From assembly GCA_049999805.1 (NCBI GenBank), contig JBNGIO010005407.1, forward strand, positions 1 to 59,589: 59,589 bases of DNA, written 5' to 3'. This DNA is from Folioceros fuciformis (Eukaryota > Anthocerotophyta > Anthocerotopsida > Anthocerotales). The translations under genes and the position numbers were made by a program. Positions 27,429 to 41,354 of this stretch are shown here, piece after piece (within the stretch, counting starts at the first letter, position 1; every line of letters starts with the position of its first letter). A model generated the notes under the pieces. It saw only the letters and a program-made list of their open reading frames with translations, did not search any database and was not told the DNA's origin.

Positions 27429-28326
27429 GAACTGGTTCGCAGATGCATCTCATATTCGGCAGCCAGAAATACAAGCGTGGGAGCACAGCAGCGATACACA
27501 GATTTCAAGGACTGTAGTTTCATGGTCTGCATCGTGGCACATGTTGCGAGGCATGGCTGTGATGTGTATTCAAGGAGTCATGCAATCTGTGCACAGGTGT
27601 TAGAAACAGCAGGGTTGATAAGCGTTCCTTGCATAGAAGTGGCTGATGAGAGGTAGAACGAACGTCTGTCGGGCACAGTTCCAGTTGCTCGTGGGAAACC
27701 GGGGGTACTTGTGCGGGCATTACCAATCGAGCCGATGCGCAGACCCATGAGCTTCTGAGAGCTCTTCTCCTCAAGACACATGGGTGTGGGAATAATCAAG
27801 GATTCCCATGAAGAAAGACTTGGCTTGGTCGTTGCACGGAGTACAGCCGAGAAGTCATGCACCAAAACGGTGCAAGGTGCGGCAATTGGCTTTCAATTTG
27901 TTCAACTATGTAACAAGATTCTTGTCGCCAAAAGACACTAGAAATATCTTCTTACGTGGTCTTGGTGTGAGTCAAGTATGATGGGACGTGCGGCGTCCTG
28001 CACTTTCTGGGTTCCTACCTCCAGCACCAGTCTCCAGTGGCCATGGTTGAATGAGCCTATCCACTGAGAAGACCTGGTCAAAAAAAGACTCCACGCAACA
28101 AGGGGCGGCTTCAGCTTGTCCAGATATTGACTTACGTCAACCTTTTCTTCCAGGGACGCGCAAATCCCCATTCCCGGTCGCGTCGTCCCTTCCCTTGGCT
28201 TCAGTCCTGAGCTCGCCCCTCCGCGTTCTTTCTCCCAGCTTCACCTGCAGCTGCGGAGCGCACGTCTGGGCAGTCTCTTCCGGCGCGAAGCTGGATCGTG
28301 GATTTTGGGGATAGCTGCGGGCGGGG
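27429..28326. other. Intergenic, WAK1 promoter side
   Basis: About 900 bp between NDUFV2 and the WAK-like gene. No convincing exon, RNA or repeat. It presumably contains the NDUFV2 terminator and the WAK1 promoter. Confidence 0.45.
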
Positions 28327-30805
28327 ATGGTGGGATCCGTCGTGTTTGGGGCAAAAATGAGCGCAATTGGTTTATGGCTTGTGATGGTTCTGGTGTTAGC
28401 TCCCGCTGGTATGCATGCAGTTCCGGCTAGGGTGTGTGAGGAATCATGTGGGGAAACGACGGTGAAGTATCCATTCGGATTGGAGTCTGGTTGCGGGGAT
28501 CAGCAGTTCGAGAAATTGCTTTCGTGCGTCGAAGAGGATCGTCTCGTCTTCAACGCTGGCTCTGACCAATATGACGTCCGCATCGACTACGAAACCCATA
28601 CCGTCAGCATCAACGACACCAGCCTTCTCAATTGCAGCACGTTGCAAGGTCCTCCTCCCCAGAACTTCAAGGTTCCTGCCAGCGCGTCCAACATTTTATT
28701 TATGACAACCAAATTCATCATCTTCTCCAACGAGGGATTCTCAGGAGGGGAGTGCGGTATTTATGGAGATGCGAACTTCACATCTCCTAGCTGTGGCGAC
28801 GACAGGGCTGTGAATTGGAACGCCACGGTCAAGAACAAAGATTCGAATTTCGGCAGCCTGGTTTCCCACAGCCCGCTGTGTTTGAGTAAGTCGGGTCCGT
28901 GGTCGGGAAAGTTCTGCATCACTTCAAACCTGCCTGATGGTGAGACGTGCTCTTGGATTCGAAGCATGGCGTGACAAGCTTAACATAGGAGTCGGAATTG
29001 TGCCACAGGTTGTTGACGAGCTGGATTTGAATTGGTGTCCAGGAACAGTAAGTGGATCATACTCGAGCATCATCCTCCAGCCGCTCAACGGCGAAGACGG
29101 TAAATCTCACGGTTTGAGCAAGGTTGTGTGCTCTCCGACGATTCAATTTTCGTACGATGCGGCATTCAATTCGCCCTCGCCCTCGCCCTCGCCCTCGCCC
29201 GCAAGCAAGCTAGGCGTTATACTGGCAGGTGAGCTGGAATCTTGGCGCTACCTACATTGTTTTGGAAAAGAGATTGTCCGTCACGATGATGAACTGACAG
29301 CATCATGGCTCTGGCTCGCCTCGCAAACAGGTGTGGCGGCAGGTGCAGCAGGCATTGCTTGTTCCGCCTTATGTTTCCTCATCCTCCGCCACCGAGGACT
29401 GAAATTCTGGAAAGGCAGGCGATCAAACGGCTATCCGAGGCGGAACCTCGCTATTATCATGAACGCAGGCTCCGGGTCGTCCTCAGGTGACTTGCCTCTA
29501 GCCTGGCCTTTTCTACCCTTAGGCTAGCTAGCTATAACTTTTCCTAACCAGGGGGGGGACCTCCATCCACTCACCTGTGGAGGCCGGACTGCACGCATTT
29601 ACAGGTCCAACGAGGTTCTCCTACAAGGAGCTGGCAACTGCAACCAAGAATTTCGCAGAAGAGGGGCGGATCGGAGGAGGCGGCTTCAGCGTGGTGTACA
29701 AAGGCAAGCTCAAAGATGGCCGCCAAGTGGCTGTGAAGAAGCTCCACCAGGCCAACCTTCAGGGCAGGCAACAATTCATGGCGGAGCTCATGGTGCTCTC
29801 TCAGGTGGATGCGCTCACACGCTCCACGCTCAGCCTGGGCTGGGCTGGGCTGGGCTGGGCTGGGCTGGCCTGGCCGAGGCCGTGCGTGGAGGCAGCTCAC
29901 CTTCTAGAAACACTTTGCTTTGTTTGCCTCTTCACAACATACATGCATGCCTGATTCGTGTCTGACTCGTACTTGGTGTTTTGCGGAATACCCTGCAGGC
30001 CAAACACGCCAACCTGGTGCGCCTCTACGGCTGCTGCCCGGAAGAGCGCATTCTGGTGTACGAGTACGTGAAAAACGGAACGCTGGCGGAGAGTCTCCAC
30101 GGGTCCCGTACCGTGCCGTTTCTCAACTGCCGCACGCGCTTGTCCATAGCGGTGGAAGTGGCGGAGGCGTTGGCCTACCTCCACTCCCTGCACCCGCCCA
30201 TAGTGCACCGTGACGTCAAGTCCAGCAACATTCTCTTGGACGAGGGATTCAGGGCCAAGGTGGGCGATTTCGGACTCAGTCGACTGCACGATGTTGAACG
30301 CACACATGTGTCGACTGCGCCGCAGGGTACACCGGGCTACCTGGACCCGGACTACCATCAGTCCTACCACCTCAGCGACAAGAGCGACGTCTACAGTTTA
30401 GGGGTGGTGCTGATGGAGCTCATTTCCGGGAAGAAGGCGGTGGACATGAACAGGGAGAGAGGGGAGGTGAACCTATCGGCCCTGGCCGCCTCCAGGATTC
30501 AGAGCGGGGCCGTCGAGGAGCTCCTACAGCCGAGGTTGGCTCGCACCGCGAGCGAGAAGGATGCCATCACGGAGCTGGCAGAGGTAGGCTTCCAATGCCT
30601 GGCAACGGAGAAAGATGACAGACCCAGCATGCAAGAGGTTGTGATGAAGATCAAGGCAATTCAGTACAGGGCATTTGCGTTTCCAACTCCCACGCTCTCT
30701 CCCTTGGTCTCGCACGAAACCATTGTGCTAATCAAATCCAAGTCCCAAGATTGGGTTCCTTCAGAATCGTATCCTGGGTTGGACGTTGAGCTTCAAGGGA
30801 GATGA
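28327..30805 (+). CDS. WAK-like receptor kinase 1
   Basis: Predicted membrane receptor Ser/Thr kinase. Exons: 28327-28939, one starting at 28989 or 29043 and ending 29228, 29331-29486, 29605-29804, 29999-30805. Signal peptide near residues 11-30 (second Met at 28357 may be the true start). The ectodomain has the galacturonan-binding GUB_WAK signature ('CGETTVKYPFGLESGCG'). A Pro/Ser repeat precedes the membrane helix ('IACSALCFLIL'). The kinase is complete: glycine loop GRIGGGGFSVVYKG, VAVKK lysine, [13 protein letters not shown] and GTPGYLDPDY. The first intron is a problem: a 49-nt intron (28940-28988) keeps the 'LDLNWC' segment but is unusually short; a 103-nt alternative drops it. The donor (gtgaga) is shared. 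Either choice, or a frameshift, fits; transcripts would decide. WAK-like receptors sense cell-wall pectin; ligand here unknown. Confidence 0.85.
29836..29875. repeat. (TGGGC)n microsatellite in WAK1 intron
   Basis: Six perfect TGGGC units then two TGGCC units, inside the intron between exons 4 and 5 of WAK1. A separate (TCGCCC)n run at about 29170-29200 lies in the coding sequence and gives the Ser-Pro repeat. Confidence 0.9.
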
Positions 30806-31234
30806 CGAGGGAGGGTACAAGGAAGGAGACCTACTTCTGACTCGTGAGGATCAGACGTTCATAAATTTACAGATGAAGAGGTGCTTGCGGCTTGCAAGAC
30901 GGAAGGGGGCTGTCTACTTACTTGCACATCGCTGCTTTGCTCTCATGGGGCTGGGTTACAGCCTGCATCTAGCCAGAGACAAACCTGAGCATGTTGAGGA
31001 AACACGTCCTTGGCTGGCAAAAGGGTGCCCTAACCTGCTTTTATAAAAGGTTGAGTGAGCCGGCCAGGAGAAAGCAGGCTAGACTGAGCGTTGCAGGAGT
31101 AATGAATGTAAATCCTAGGAGATCAGTGCCAGAATCTACGCGACGAAATAGAAATTAGTCCAAGGACGACGACAGTCTCGTGTCGACACTCCACAAATTC
31201 TCATTACAACAATGGAAAATCTCAAAACTTGGCG
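30806..31234. other. Convergent intergenic region
   Basis: 3' ends of WAK1 (plus) and cyclin A (minus) meet here. No gene recognised. Confidence 0.5.
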
Positions 31235-33767
31235 CTAGCAGTCCAGATCTTGGAAGTATTCCTCTGGCACAGGTCCCACGGCTGGCAAAGCTGAGACGCA
31301 TTTGAACTGATGGGCAGGGCAAGTAGACATGCGAATGAGAACCACAACTCAACCACAGAATGTAGGCGAGGGCAGAAGCAACAAAGTTGAACATTGCACT
31401 CACCTTATGCTGCTTGTACTTCTCTCGAATTGCAGGCAGTGTGCATTTCTTTGTGTTGTTCTGCAGCTCGTGGATGGCGTGCACGCATTCCCTCAGTTCT
31501 GAGGGCCGATAGCCAGTGTAATGCTGCAATGTGGCATTCTGTAGACGAGGAAATATGGGTGAGGCATACCGATAGAAAGAGAAACAAACTGCAGTAACTG
31601 CACGAGCGAACTGACAAACATACCCAGGGCCTGGTTGCAGGGTCGAGGGTCAGCTTGGCCACAAACACGGCAGAGGCTGCCACCAAAGATGGCAGGAAGT
31701 GCAGGAACGAATACTCTACTAGGGTAAGCTCAGCGAGGAAGTTCCCAAGAAACTCCAGCTGAAGAGTAGGCACCTGCAGAATTCCCAAGCTGATCAGAAC
31801 GAGAGGGTGCAGATGTGAAAGCAGTTAGCATTAAGATCCGAGCTTCGTAGAGGGCTTACCTTGAAGCCAGCTTGCGCTGCGCGGATGAACCGTCTAAGAT
31901 AACAGCAAAAGGACTATTAAACGGCGACGGACCATGAAGATCGCAGAAATACACAGCGCCGAAAGCACTAGATAAGCCCACGTACCGAAGGAAACTCTTG
32001 GTTGTGGGTGTGGTCAACTCAAACCGCAAATTATTGAGAACACGTCTTTCCATCTCCAAAACCTGAATTCATCAGGAGACCGTGTTCAGTGACGGCAAAA
32101 ACAAAGTTGCGATAGTTTCGAAAAGTAAACTACTCAGTTCACCAGCAACTCACTTCCTCTTTCGCGTAAGTATTATCCGTGATATAGCAGAACTCTTCAA
32201 CCTGGGGTGCACAGATCTCCTCGTATTTGCTGAACAGAAAAGGCTGATAAGAAACTGGATGGGAACGCGCTACGCGCTTCCTGAAAGACTGAGTGCAACA
32301 GCTAACACGACTCACGCAGCGATGAGCATGCAGGACACGCCGAGCAGTTGCAGACGTTGTCGATTCACAATATTGGAAGACAGGAAACGGTCGATGTAGG
32401 ACACCGTAAGGTAGAGTGTGTCTGGCACTAGTTTATACTCTTCAGCGACCTGGAGAATGAACCAGCCTCAGTTAAAATCAACAACAAGACCCGAGAAAGA
32501 TGGTTCGACCGTGTCTCCACACCCACCTCAACGAGCCAGTCTATGAGAATCCCTCTCATGCTGGAGTTGATGTCCTGCTGAATGTTCTCCATGAAGTCGG
32601 TGGCAGGTCTTCTCTTCAGCTGGAAAATGGAGGAGCGATCACGTCAGAAAATCTGATCGACTCCAGAAGCGTAAAGAAAAATTGAAACAACAAACTGTCT
32701 CTTGAAGGGCGACGAGGCAAGACCCGTCACCTCTGATAGGCGCAGGTGCTGGTAAATGTCTGTGGCATACACACTGCACATCTGAGGGTCCGCATTGTCG
32801 ATATCAATGTCGGTGTAGTTCAACCTATTCGACCAACCTACTCCTTCGGTTGCGTTTTCCACAAAGAGCCCTCCTGTGCCATCACAGGTATCCATGAGAT
32901 CCTGGAAGAACAAAAAAAATGCAGCAAGAAAATGAGAACGCTGGAAACAAAAAGAATCCTACCTGCTCTAACTCTTGGCTTTGATTCCCTCGAAATGTAG
33001 AGATTTTGGTTAGTTCTCCTCTCCAGCGAAGCTATGGTGGCAGCATTTACATTAACCGGAGGCTCCTGATCCGTTGAGCTCTGGCTTCCGACCACAAGAC
33101 TTTCAGCAGGCCTCTCCTCCTCCTTCATATCTATGTTCCCATCTGCTCCAGCAGGGGGAGCATTTTCATTGCTATGCGGCGAAGCAGCACTTGTGGCCGT
33201 GCTTCGTGTGGCATTATGCCCCACGTTGGAAGAGCTTTTCCTAGAAAGCGCGCTAGCACTCGCCGGATGTCCATTCTCCACCTCCCGGGCTGCCACTGCT
33301 CGCGTCTTTCCCTTAGCCGACTGCACCACAGCCTGGAGCTCACAACACCAAAACAAGCTCAGGCTGCATCCTTCACCGGCACACCGTCAGTCCAAGCACG
33401 GACCAAACCAGCACCTCACCTGAGCCTTGGACACGGTGCGGGTCGCAGGAATGTTGGAGTGATTGGAAAGATTGGCCAGCGCCGCACGTTTCTTGGCCTG
33501 CTGCACCGGAGCAGTGGACGCAGCCCGAGCGCTCTCATCCATGGCCGCACGCTTTGCGGCAGCTCTGGTCCGCCTCATGTCGTCTCCAGCTGCTCCCGGG
33601 CCGGCGCCAGCACCAGCACTGGCACCAGCACAAGCGCCGCTAGCTGCACCGCTTGCAGTCCCACTTGTACCAGAGTAGGACGCCCGGGTCCGCTGCCGGC
33701 GAGCAGCAGCCGCAGCAGGTTCCCCGGCTCCGGACATTGCCTCCGGGACTCCTCCTTCCGCACACAC
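31235..33767 (-). CDS. CYCA: A-type cyclin
   Basis: Eleven exons (minus): 33767-33420, 33332-about 32973, 32901-32731, 32619-32527, 32449-32316, 32229-32154, 32062-31986, 31893-31860, 31773-31624, 31538-31404, 31306-31235; about 549 residues, or 539 from the Met at 33737. Cyclin A binds CDKs in S phase to mitosis. Visible: 'KRAALANLSNHSN' near the N-terminus, 'DPQMCSVYATDIYQHLR', the cyclin-box hallmark 'MRGILIDWLVEV', 'RFLSSNIVNRQRLQLLGV', 'AAKYEEICAPQVEEFCYITD' and a C-terminal cyclin fold ending in 'FKCVSALPAVGPVPEEYF', typical of plant CYCA. The N-terminal RRQRTRASYS region is Arg-rich; no canonical RxxLxxxxN box is obvious. The exon 2/3 junction is uncertain: the strong donor (gtagga at 32962) breaks phase, and only a weaker upstream gttaga keeps the frame. 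Confidence 0.9.
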
Positions 33768-34739
33768 TAGATCCGGGAGGCCTCCACCACACTCCCCGCT
33801 TCACCTGTTGCTTCTCTGCAGCTTTTTCACTCTTTCCATGCCTTCTCCAGTCCCTGCTTGCATCGACCTCCCTTCTTGCATCTGCAACCTCAGCCTAGGC
33901 CGGAATTGCCTCCGCCGCGGGCGTCTCCCGCCTCCAATTCGTAGCAGCTCTCACAAAAACACAAGAATGCACCAAACCAGGAAAAAACCTAGGACCACCG
34001 CCGATGGAAGAGCTCCTCCGATTCCCACACCACACAAAGCTGCACCGCCGCAACCTCTATCGGCTGTGAGCACAGCACAGCAACCAGCAAATGCGACAGC
34101 GGTTGGCTCCACACCAGCAGGCCGCCCGGAGCGAGGGACCAGACCAGACGGAGCAACGGAATGCGCACTGCGCCTTGCATTAGAAGCACAAGCAGTGCCC
34201 GAGCACTGCTGGCTGGGCGGGGAAACGGACACGAGGCAGGCAGACTGCGCGGGCCCGCGCATTTTGAAATGCGAACCGGCAAACGGGATGCCGGTAACCC
34301 GTTGCGCGGCGAAACTGGCGATGCAGTCGCTTCACTTTGAATTTGAACTTGCACCAGCAGGTTGCGCCGGTATTGCCTCGCGGTCACGTTGAAAAAGGGA
34401 GGCCTGGCGCCAATCGTGTGAGGCGCCAGAATTTGACGTTTGAAGCACGGTCTCGCCGACCCCGTTCCGTCTGGAGCCGTTATCTTAACCGCGATCGTCC
34501 TGGGGACGTGCGGGTTCGAACTCTGTGTTCCAGCCTTGGGCAGCAAAGTTTTTAAACTGGACAACGCAGGACAAAAGGCGCACGTATCCATAACCACAAC
34601 GCACAAGCCAACAGAATGTGCCCGGCCCCGCTTCGAGGCACAGAGGCATCCAGGTACAGTAGGTGTACCCTAATTTTCTTGCAACCCGCTCGCAGCTAGG
34701 TCTTCTATGGTAGAAGCATGTTCCTTCCCCTTTGTTCTC
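33768..34739. other. Intergenic, cyclin A promoter side
   Basis: GC-moderate DNA upstream of cyclin A with long chance open frames but no recognisable protein. A pol III B-box-like 'gcgggttcgaactc' lies at about 34509-34522 without a foldable tRNA around it. Confidence 0.4.
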
Positions 34740-35430
34740 TTCTGCACTTGGACAATGCCAAAGCGGAGTGTTCCGAGCTTAGCAACTTGTATCAGAGTGG
34801 AGTGATGCAAGCTTAACAACTGGTATCAAAGTGGAGTGTTCTGGAGTGATTCAAGCTTAACAACTGGTATGAGTGTGCAGTGTTTCGGAGTGATCCAAGC
34901 TTAACAATTGGTATCAAAGCGGAGTGTTCCAAAGTGATCCAAGCTTAACAACTGGTATGAGTGTGGAGTGTTTTGGAGTGATCCAAGCTTAACAATTGGT
35001 ATCAAAGTGGAGTGTTCCAGAGTGATCCAAGCTTAACAATTGGTATCCGAGCCTTCTACAACATTCAAAGCATGCAGTGTTGCAAGCTTAACAACGAGTA
35101 TCAGAGCCTTGTACACCACTCCAAACATGCAAGGAAGCTTGGTTGCAAGGCAAAGGATTTGGCAAAAAGGGATTATGGCCAAAGAGATTTAGTGTAAAGT
35201 TGTAGGGGGCATGGAGCAATCTAGTATGGATGCTTGGATGGAAGGATTGATCTCAATTGATTGCGTGTTACACACCTCAAACAAGCATTGCAAAAACCTT
35301 TAGAGATCCATGGGAATCCCATGTTAGCAAGAGGGCTGTCATGAAGTGTGGAGAAAGTGAAGGGACCAAAGCCTAAGAACTTTGATGGGAAGGAAGTACC
35401 AAGAGCAGTGACACATCTAGATTATCAAGT
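34740..35430 (+). mobile_element. Ty3/gypsy 5' remnant (PBS array and gag start)
   Basis: Copies of 'tggtatcaaag' and one 'gtatcagagcc' (35098-35108) resemble the plant retrotransposon primer-binding site TGGTATCAGAGC, complementary to initiator-Met tRNA. About 250 bp downstream, at about 35353-35400, the frame 'KVKGPKPKNFDGKE' resembles the start of Ty3/gypsy Gag. The rest of the element is absent and the DNA becomes AT-rich. Inference: a decayed 5' end of a gypsy element in which the PBS region was tandemly amplified. Confidence 0.45.
34775..35110. repeat. 44-bp tandem array with PBS-like motif
   Basis: 'aagcttaacaa(c/t)tggtat' starts at 34809, 34853, 34897, 34941, 34985 and 35029: exactly 44 bp apart five times. 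Flanking diverged units lie at about 34775 and 35084. Units alternate between 'ggtatcaaag(t/c)ggag' and 'ggtatgagtgt(g)gag', suggesting an 88-bp higher-order period. Confidence 0.95.
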
Positions 35431-35866
35431 AAGGAGGTGTATGCGATTATAATATAATTGTATGAAAAATGCTTGTTAACAATACAATAATATAGATAAA
35501 TAGTATCACTAATTGTGTTAGAAACAAGTGTTAAGAGATAGAAAAAAAATATCTTCATATGTATGAAGTACTTCATGAAAACACTCTTCAATAAATGCAA
35601 AGGCACTTTAAAGACCTTGGTCCTGTCGTTGTTTTTTTTGTTGTTGTGAGGGAGGGATTGAGATTCATAGGGTAGGTTGTTCGTGTCTAAATTTCTCGCA
35701 ACTTGAACTTCAAGTCCTCCGCGCCTGGCCTAAATACATACATACATACTTCGGAAGGCTTAGGAACGTTGGTGACTGTATCATACAGTCTACACCGCGC
35801 AAGACTGTGTAATACAGTCCATTCCTCGCAAGTTTAGGGTGCCTGGAGCAAAGGAAGGCCGAAGGC
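35431..35866. other. AT-rich spacer and RPT4 5' flank
   Basis: AT-rich up to about 35640, then the likely RPT4 promoter. 'cgcaagactgtgtaatacag' and a related 'gtgactgtatcatacagtc' occur near 35770-35820. No gene seen. Confidence 0.4.
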
Positions 35867-38006
<2,140 letters not shown>

Positions 38007-38256
38007 AACTATGGACGGCTCAAAGCCATTGCCTTGGTTACCTGCACGGTGATGGCACACACGGGGTACTATGGATTCTGTATATTGTGAAGAATGCTAT
38101 TGCAAAAGTCTCCGGGCAGAAAGCCTCTTTTTAACTTCAGAATGAATATATAGAAGCCGGAGTCAATGACGCATGCGATATCACGCACGCGGACGCTGTG
38201 CGCGTCATAACAGTTTACGGCCTTTTCTGGACAAGAAAGGCATGGCACGCGGAGAA
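38007..38256. terminator. Convergent RPT4/FKBP 3' region
   Basis: About 250 bp shared by the 3' ends of RPT4 and the FKBP gene. It must hold both polyadenylation regions; 'gaatgaatatat' at about 38141 could serve RPT4. No precise site can be assigned. Confidence 0.3.
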
Positions 38257-39800
38257 CTACCCTTCTACTAGCTTCACGAGTGATCCAAACACATTCTGCT
38301 TGATGCTCAGCAGCTCCACATTGAACTGCAGAGATCAAGGTTGGGTACAGACCCCAAACGTAAAACATAGGAAAGACGACCACGCACTACATAAAGCCTG
38401 TGAAGTCACTGCGACACAATTTTTGGAAGAGACAAAATACCTCTAGGGTGGAGTTTGGTGGAAGTTCCTGCACCGCCCTTTTGCCATACGCCAGGCCAGG
38501 AGGTACAATAAGAAGACGCTGCAATGCGAAAAGGAGACAAAACCTTCAACAACCATGCAACACCATGGGACAAGAAATCAGCCCATGACTTGTGATATGA
38601 GCGCACCTGGCCGCCTACTCTCATGCCCAGGACTCCCTCATCGAGACCCTTTAAGACCAGTCCTTGCTCAGAAGTTCCAACGTCGAATCCATACGGCTGG
38701 CATGACATGAGACTTCATGAAAACGTTGCATCACAAAACATGGCGTGCATTATGTGCAAATACTTACAGTGCCACCCGTGACACCCATGCCTTGCCTGCT
38801 TGTCATGAATGTTAACCCTTTCCACTTTGCGACGTAGTGAATCTGAGGAAGGGAGGAGAGAAGGGTCTGGTTGAGCTTGATATCCCTAACGTAACCAGCA
38901 AATGCTTTCAGAGCAGATGTGCGACACATCCCATCGTCTCTATCCTACTGAGGAGAATCACCAACCGCAACTCTTGACCCCTTCACCGCAGTCTCCCCAC
39001 CTCCAACTTTCAAATCATAGTATCTGGCAAGGATTAAAGGAGATAGGGCTGTGAGCAGACACCGGGGGTAAGCAGGCAGAGCATGCAGACGGAAATCACA
39101 ACACACGGCACTCGCAGATCATGTGTGTTGCATCTCACTTGAGGCCGCTGGGCAGAGTCTTGTACTCGCTCTCGGGAACCTGTTCACCCCTGAGCTGTAT
39201 ACAGCACCCAACAAGGCTGAGCTGTCTTCCAAAATAGGGAAGCCGCAAATGCAATTCTTACTTCAGAGTGTACAGCTTACGGCTCTTCTGCTTGTGGATA
39301 CTGCTTCAGCTGGGTCTTCAGTAGCAGCCCAGGATGCTGCGGGCATACGTACATACAGCGGCCAAAGGTCACACCAATCTACTCCTGCTGCAGCCCTCTC
39401 CCGTGCAGACATGGGACTTACCAAGAAACGTGCCCCCCACAAGCGTCTGGATAGCCAGGTCTCGTCTGGACCAGACTGGAGCATGTTGGGGAGCGCTGGC
39501 CTCGGAAGCCTCATCTCTTGCACACCTCACAACCGATGCATTTGCCCTGGGAGCTCGGGGAATCTGCCCACAACCATGAACCCATCCTGTACAACAATTT
39601 CCTCATAGCGTGACAACGCTGAAGCACATTTGAACTTCCTTGGTCGCTAAAGGAAGAAGTTGGGGCCAGTAGAAGCTCACGTGTCCACGCACTCAAACTT
39701 GTTCACCTGTCGCTATGGAAGCTGGCCAGCAACACACACGGCCAGCCTGCGCCGACGAGAAGCCTGCAAGGCCGACGCTGGAACTGTAGCCCATCGCCAT
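38257..39800 (-). CDS. Thylakoid-lumen FKBP-type prolyl isomerase
   Basis: Nine exons (minus): 39800-39707, 39586-39422, 39336-39281, 39194-39139, 39023-38966, 38842-38768, 38696-38607, 38518-38441, 38325-38257; predicted 246 residues. Peptidyl-prolyl cis-trans isomerase. The N-terminus is a bipartite import signal: a Ser/Ala-rich plastid transit peptide, then a twin-arginine lumenal signal 'SRRDLAIQTLVGGTFLASWA' (Arg72-Arg73). The FKBP core follows: 'YKTLPSGLKYYDLKVGGG', 'GSRVAIHYVAKWKGLTF', 'VLKGLDEGVLGMRVGGQRRL' (spanning an intron), 'IVPPGLAYGKRAV', 'FNVELLSIKQ'. The ending 'SLVKLVEG' and the TFMTSRQG insert resemble plant FKBP18/FKBP16-type lumenal isoforms; the exact isoform is not certain. 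Exon 4 could alternatively start at 39179. Several FKBP active-site aromatics differ from FKBP12, as usual for lumenal forms. Confidence 0.9.
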
Positions 39801-40325
39801 CCTCCCCTTCCGCAGCCACTGTTAGTAATCTGGTAGCAGACATTTACACCAGACAGAATTTGGTTTGCAGGTGGGTGTACGGAGGGGTTAGTGGAGACCC
39901 ACCATGTGGTCGATTTCTCATTGATAAAAATTGGACATGGAGATGCAGAAAGTAGATGGTTCTCGCTCCCTCTTCACAAAACTGTTCTAACGCTAGTACA
40001 AAGTCCTGACTCGCAACGTAACGTGAGCCAGGATTACAATGCAACAATGTGGCAACAATGGAGGAGCCTGGGAGACAAGATGTCTCTGGAGTTCTTAGTA
40101 GAGCTGCTGACTCCATCCTGACAGGAGATAAAACTTGAATACTCTTGATGAATGTGTACACAACAAATAGGCAACCCTTCCTGTTGTTGTTCGACTTATG
40201 AGTCGCTTGCTCTGGCCTTGGTGAGGAGAAGTAGATCATGATGGAAACCCTATCAAGTACTTAGAGTAAGCATGATCTGGTGTTTAACGGAAATATGTTT
40301 CCAGTAAAAGGAGGCCCGCCCTCTG
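39801..40325. other. Intergenic, no gene seen
   Basis: Between VPS24 3' end and FKBP start, both minus strand. It contains the FKBP promoter by position; nothing else recognisable. Confidence 0.45.
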
Positions 40326-41354
40326 CTACGATCTCACACCGGCGAGGCGAGCACGCAATGCTTCAAGTTCAGCTGCTTCATCATCCTCTCCCACACCTTG
40401 TTGCTGCAATGGGGTCAACGAAACATCACAATGAAACTGGAGGAGAGCGAAAAGCTGGGAACCATGCGATATAGGGTAGTAACACAAACTAACCTCCTGT
40501 TCTGATGGTTCTTCTGCAGCCTGCTGCTTCTGCTTTTCCCTTCTCGCGGCCGTGGGCAGCTGCGCAGCTGTTTCCCCAGCTAATTCAGACAGAACCTTAT
40601 CGACCTCCACCTCAGTTTCCTCTTCGATGTCATCAGAATCGAGGGCTGATTCCAGAGACTCGTTCACCATCTCTTCCACAACCCCCGCCTGCAGAACAAC
40701 GCTACGGACCGTGACCCTCGAATGAATGCTTCGCAAACGCACTAACTGAGAAGCCCTACCTTCATCAATTCCTTGGATAATTCTTGCATGTTGTTGGCTA
40801 TTTCCGGTGCCTTGACAAGGCCGTTCACCAGCTTCATCACCTCTGTGCTCTTTGACAGGTGTCCTACGACCCTGACAGTTGCTGCAGACCATGGGATGAG
40901 ATCAGGCCGCATCCTCTCATGGCAGCACAGAATTGCGTCTCCACATGGTTGGTGCACCACTTACTTACCCACGCTTTCTCCAAGATGCATCGACAGAGAG
41001 TTCAATTGAGCCCTGTTTTCATACAGGCGTGCCACCACTCTCCTCGAGCCGACCAGCTCTCTTGCCAAAGACTGCAGCAAAACCGTGTGGCACTTTTAGA
41101 CATCCGTCGTGTCAGGAGGGACGAGCCTTAGGTTCCAGGAGCCAAGAGGACAAGAGGGGGATCACCTTGGCAGATGTCATGTCATTCCGCTTTGCTGCTT
41201 CTCGGATGGTCTTCTGGACATTCTTCTCTTCTCGTTGAATGTCTCGAATTTGCCGCTCGATGGTGCGTCCTTCTTGACGCAGCTTACGTTGCCATTCCCG
41301 CAGCTGCTCCTGGGGAGAGGGCTTGGGCTTGAGCAGGCTCTTAACCTTGTCCAT
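40326..41354 (-). CDS. VPS24: ESCRT-III subunit VPS24/CHMP3
   Basis: Five exons (minus): 41354-41166, 41071-40969, 40881-40760, 40688-40494, 40403-40326; predicted 228 residues, matching Arabidopsis VPS24 (about 229). It is a Snf7-family protein that assembles on endosomal membrane and drives intralumenal vesicle scission. Visible: basic first helix 'WQRKLRQEGRTIERQIRDIQ', 'EAAKRNDMTSAK', 'RVVARLYENRAQLNSLSMHL', 'VVGHLSKSTEVMKLVN', an acidic 'SDDIEEETEVEVDKVL' and a C-terminal MIT-interacting motif 'ELEALRARLAGVRS' that recruits the VPS4 ATPase. All phases agree. Confidence 0.95.

Noticed and set aside
33951-34606. Minus-strand frames upstream of cyclin A
   Set aside because: Overlapping frames in several phases, no conserved motif; likely promoter DNA of open composition.
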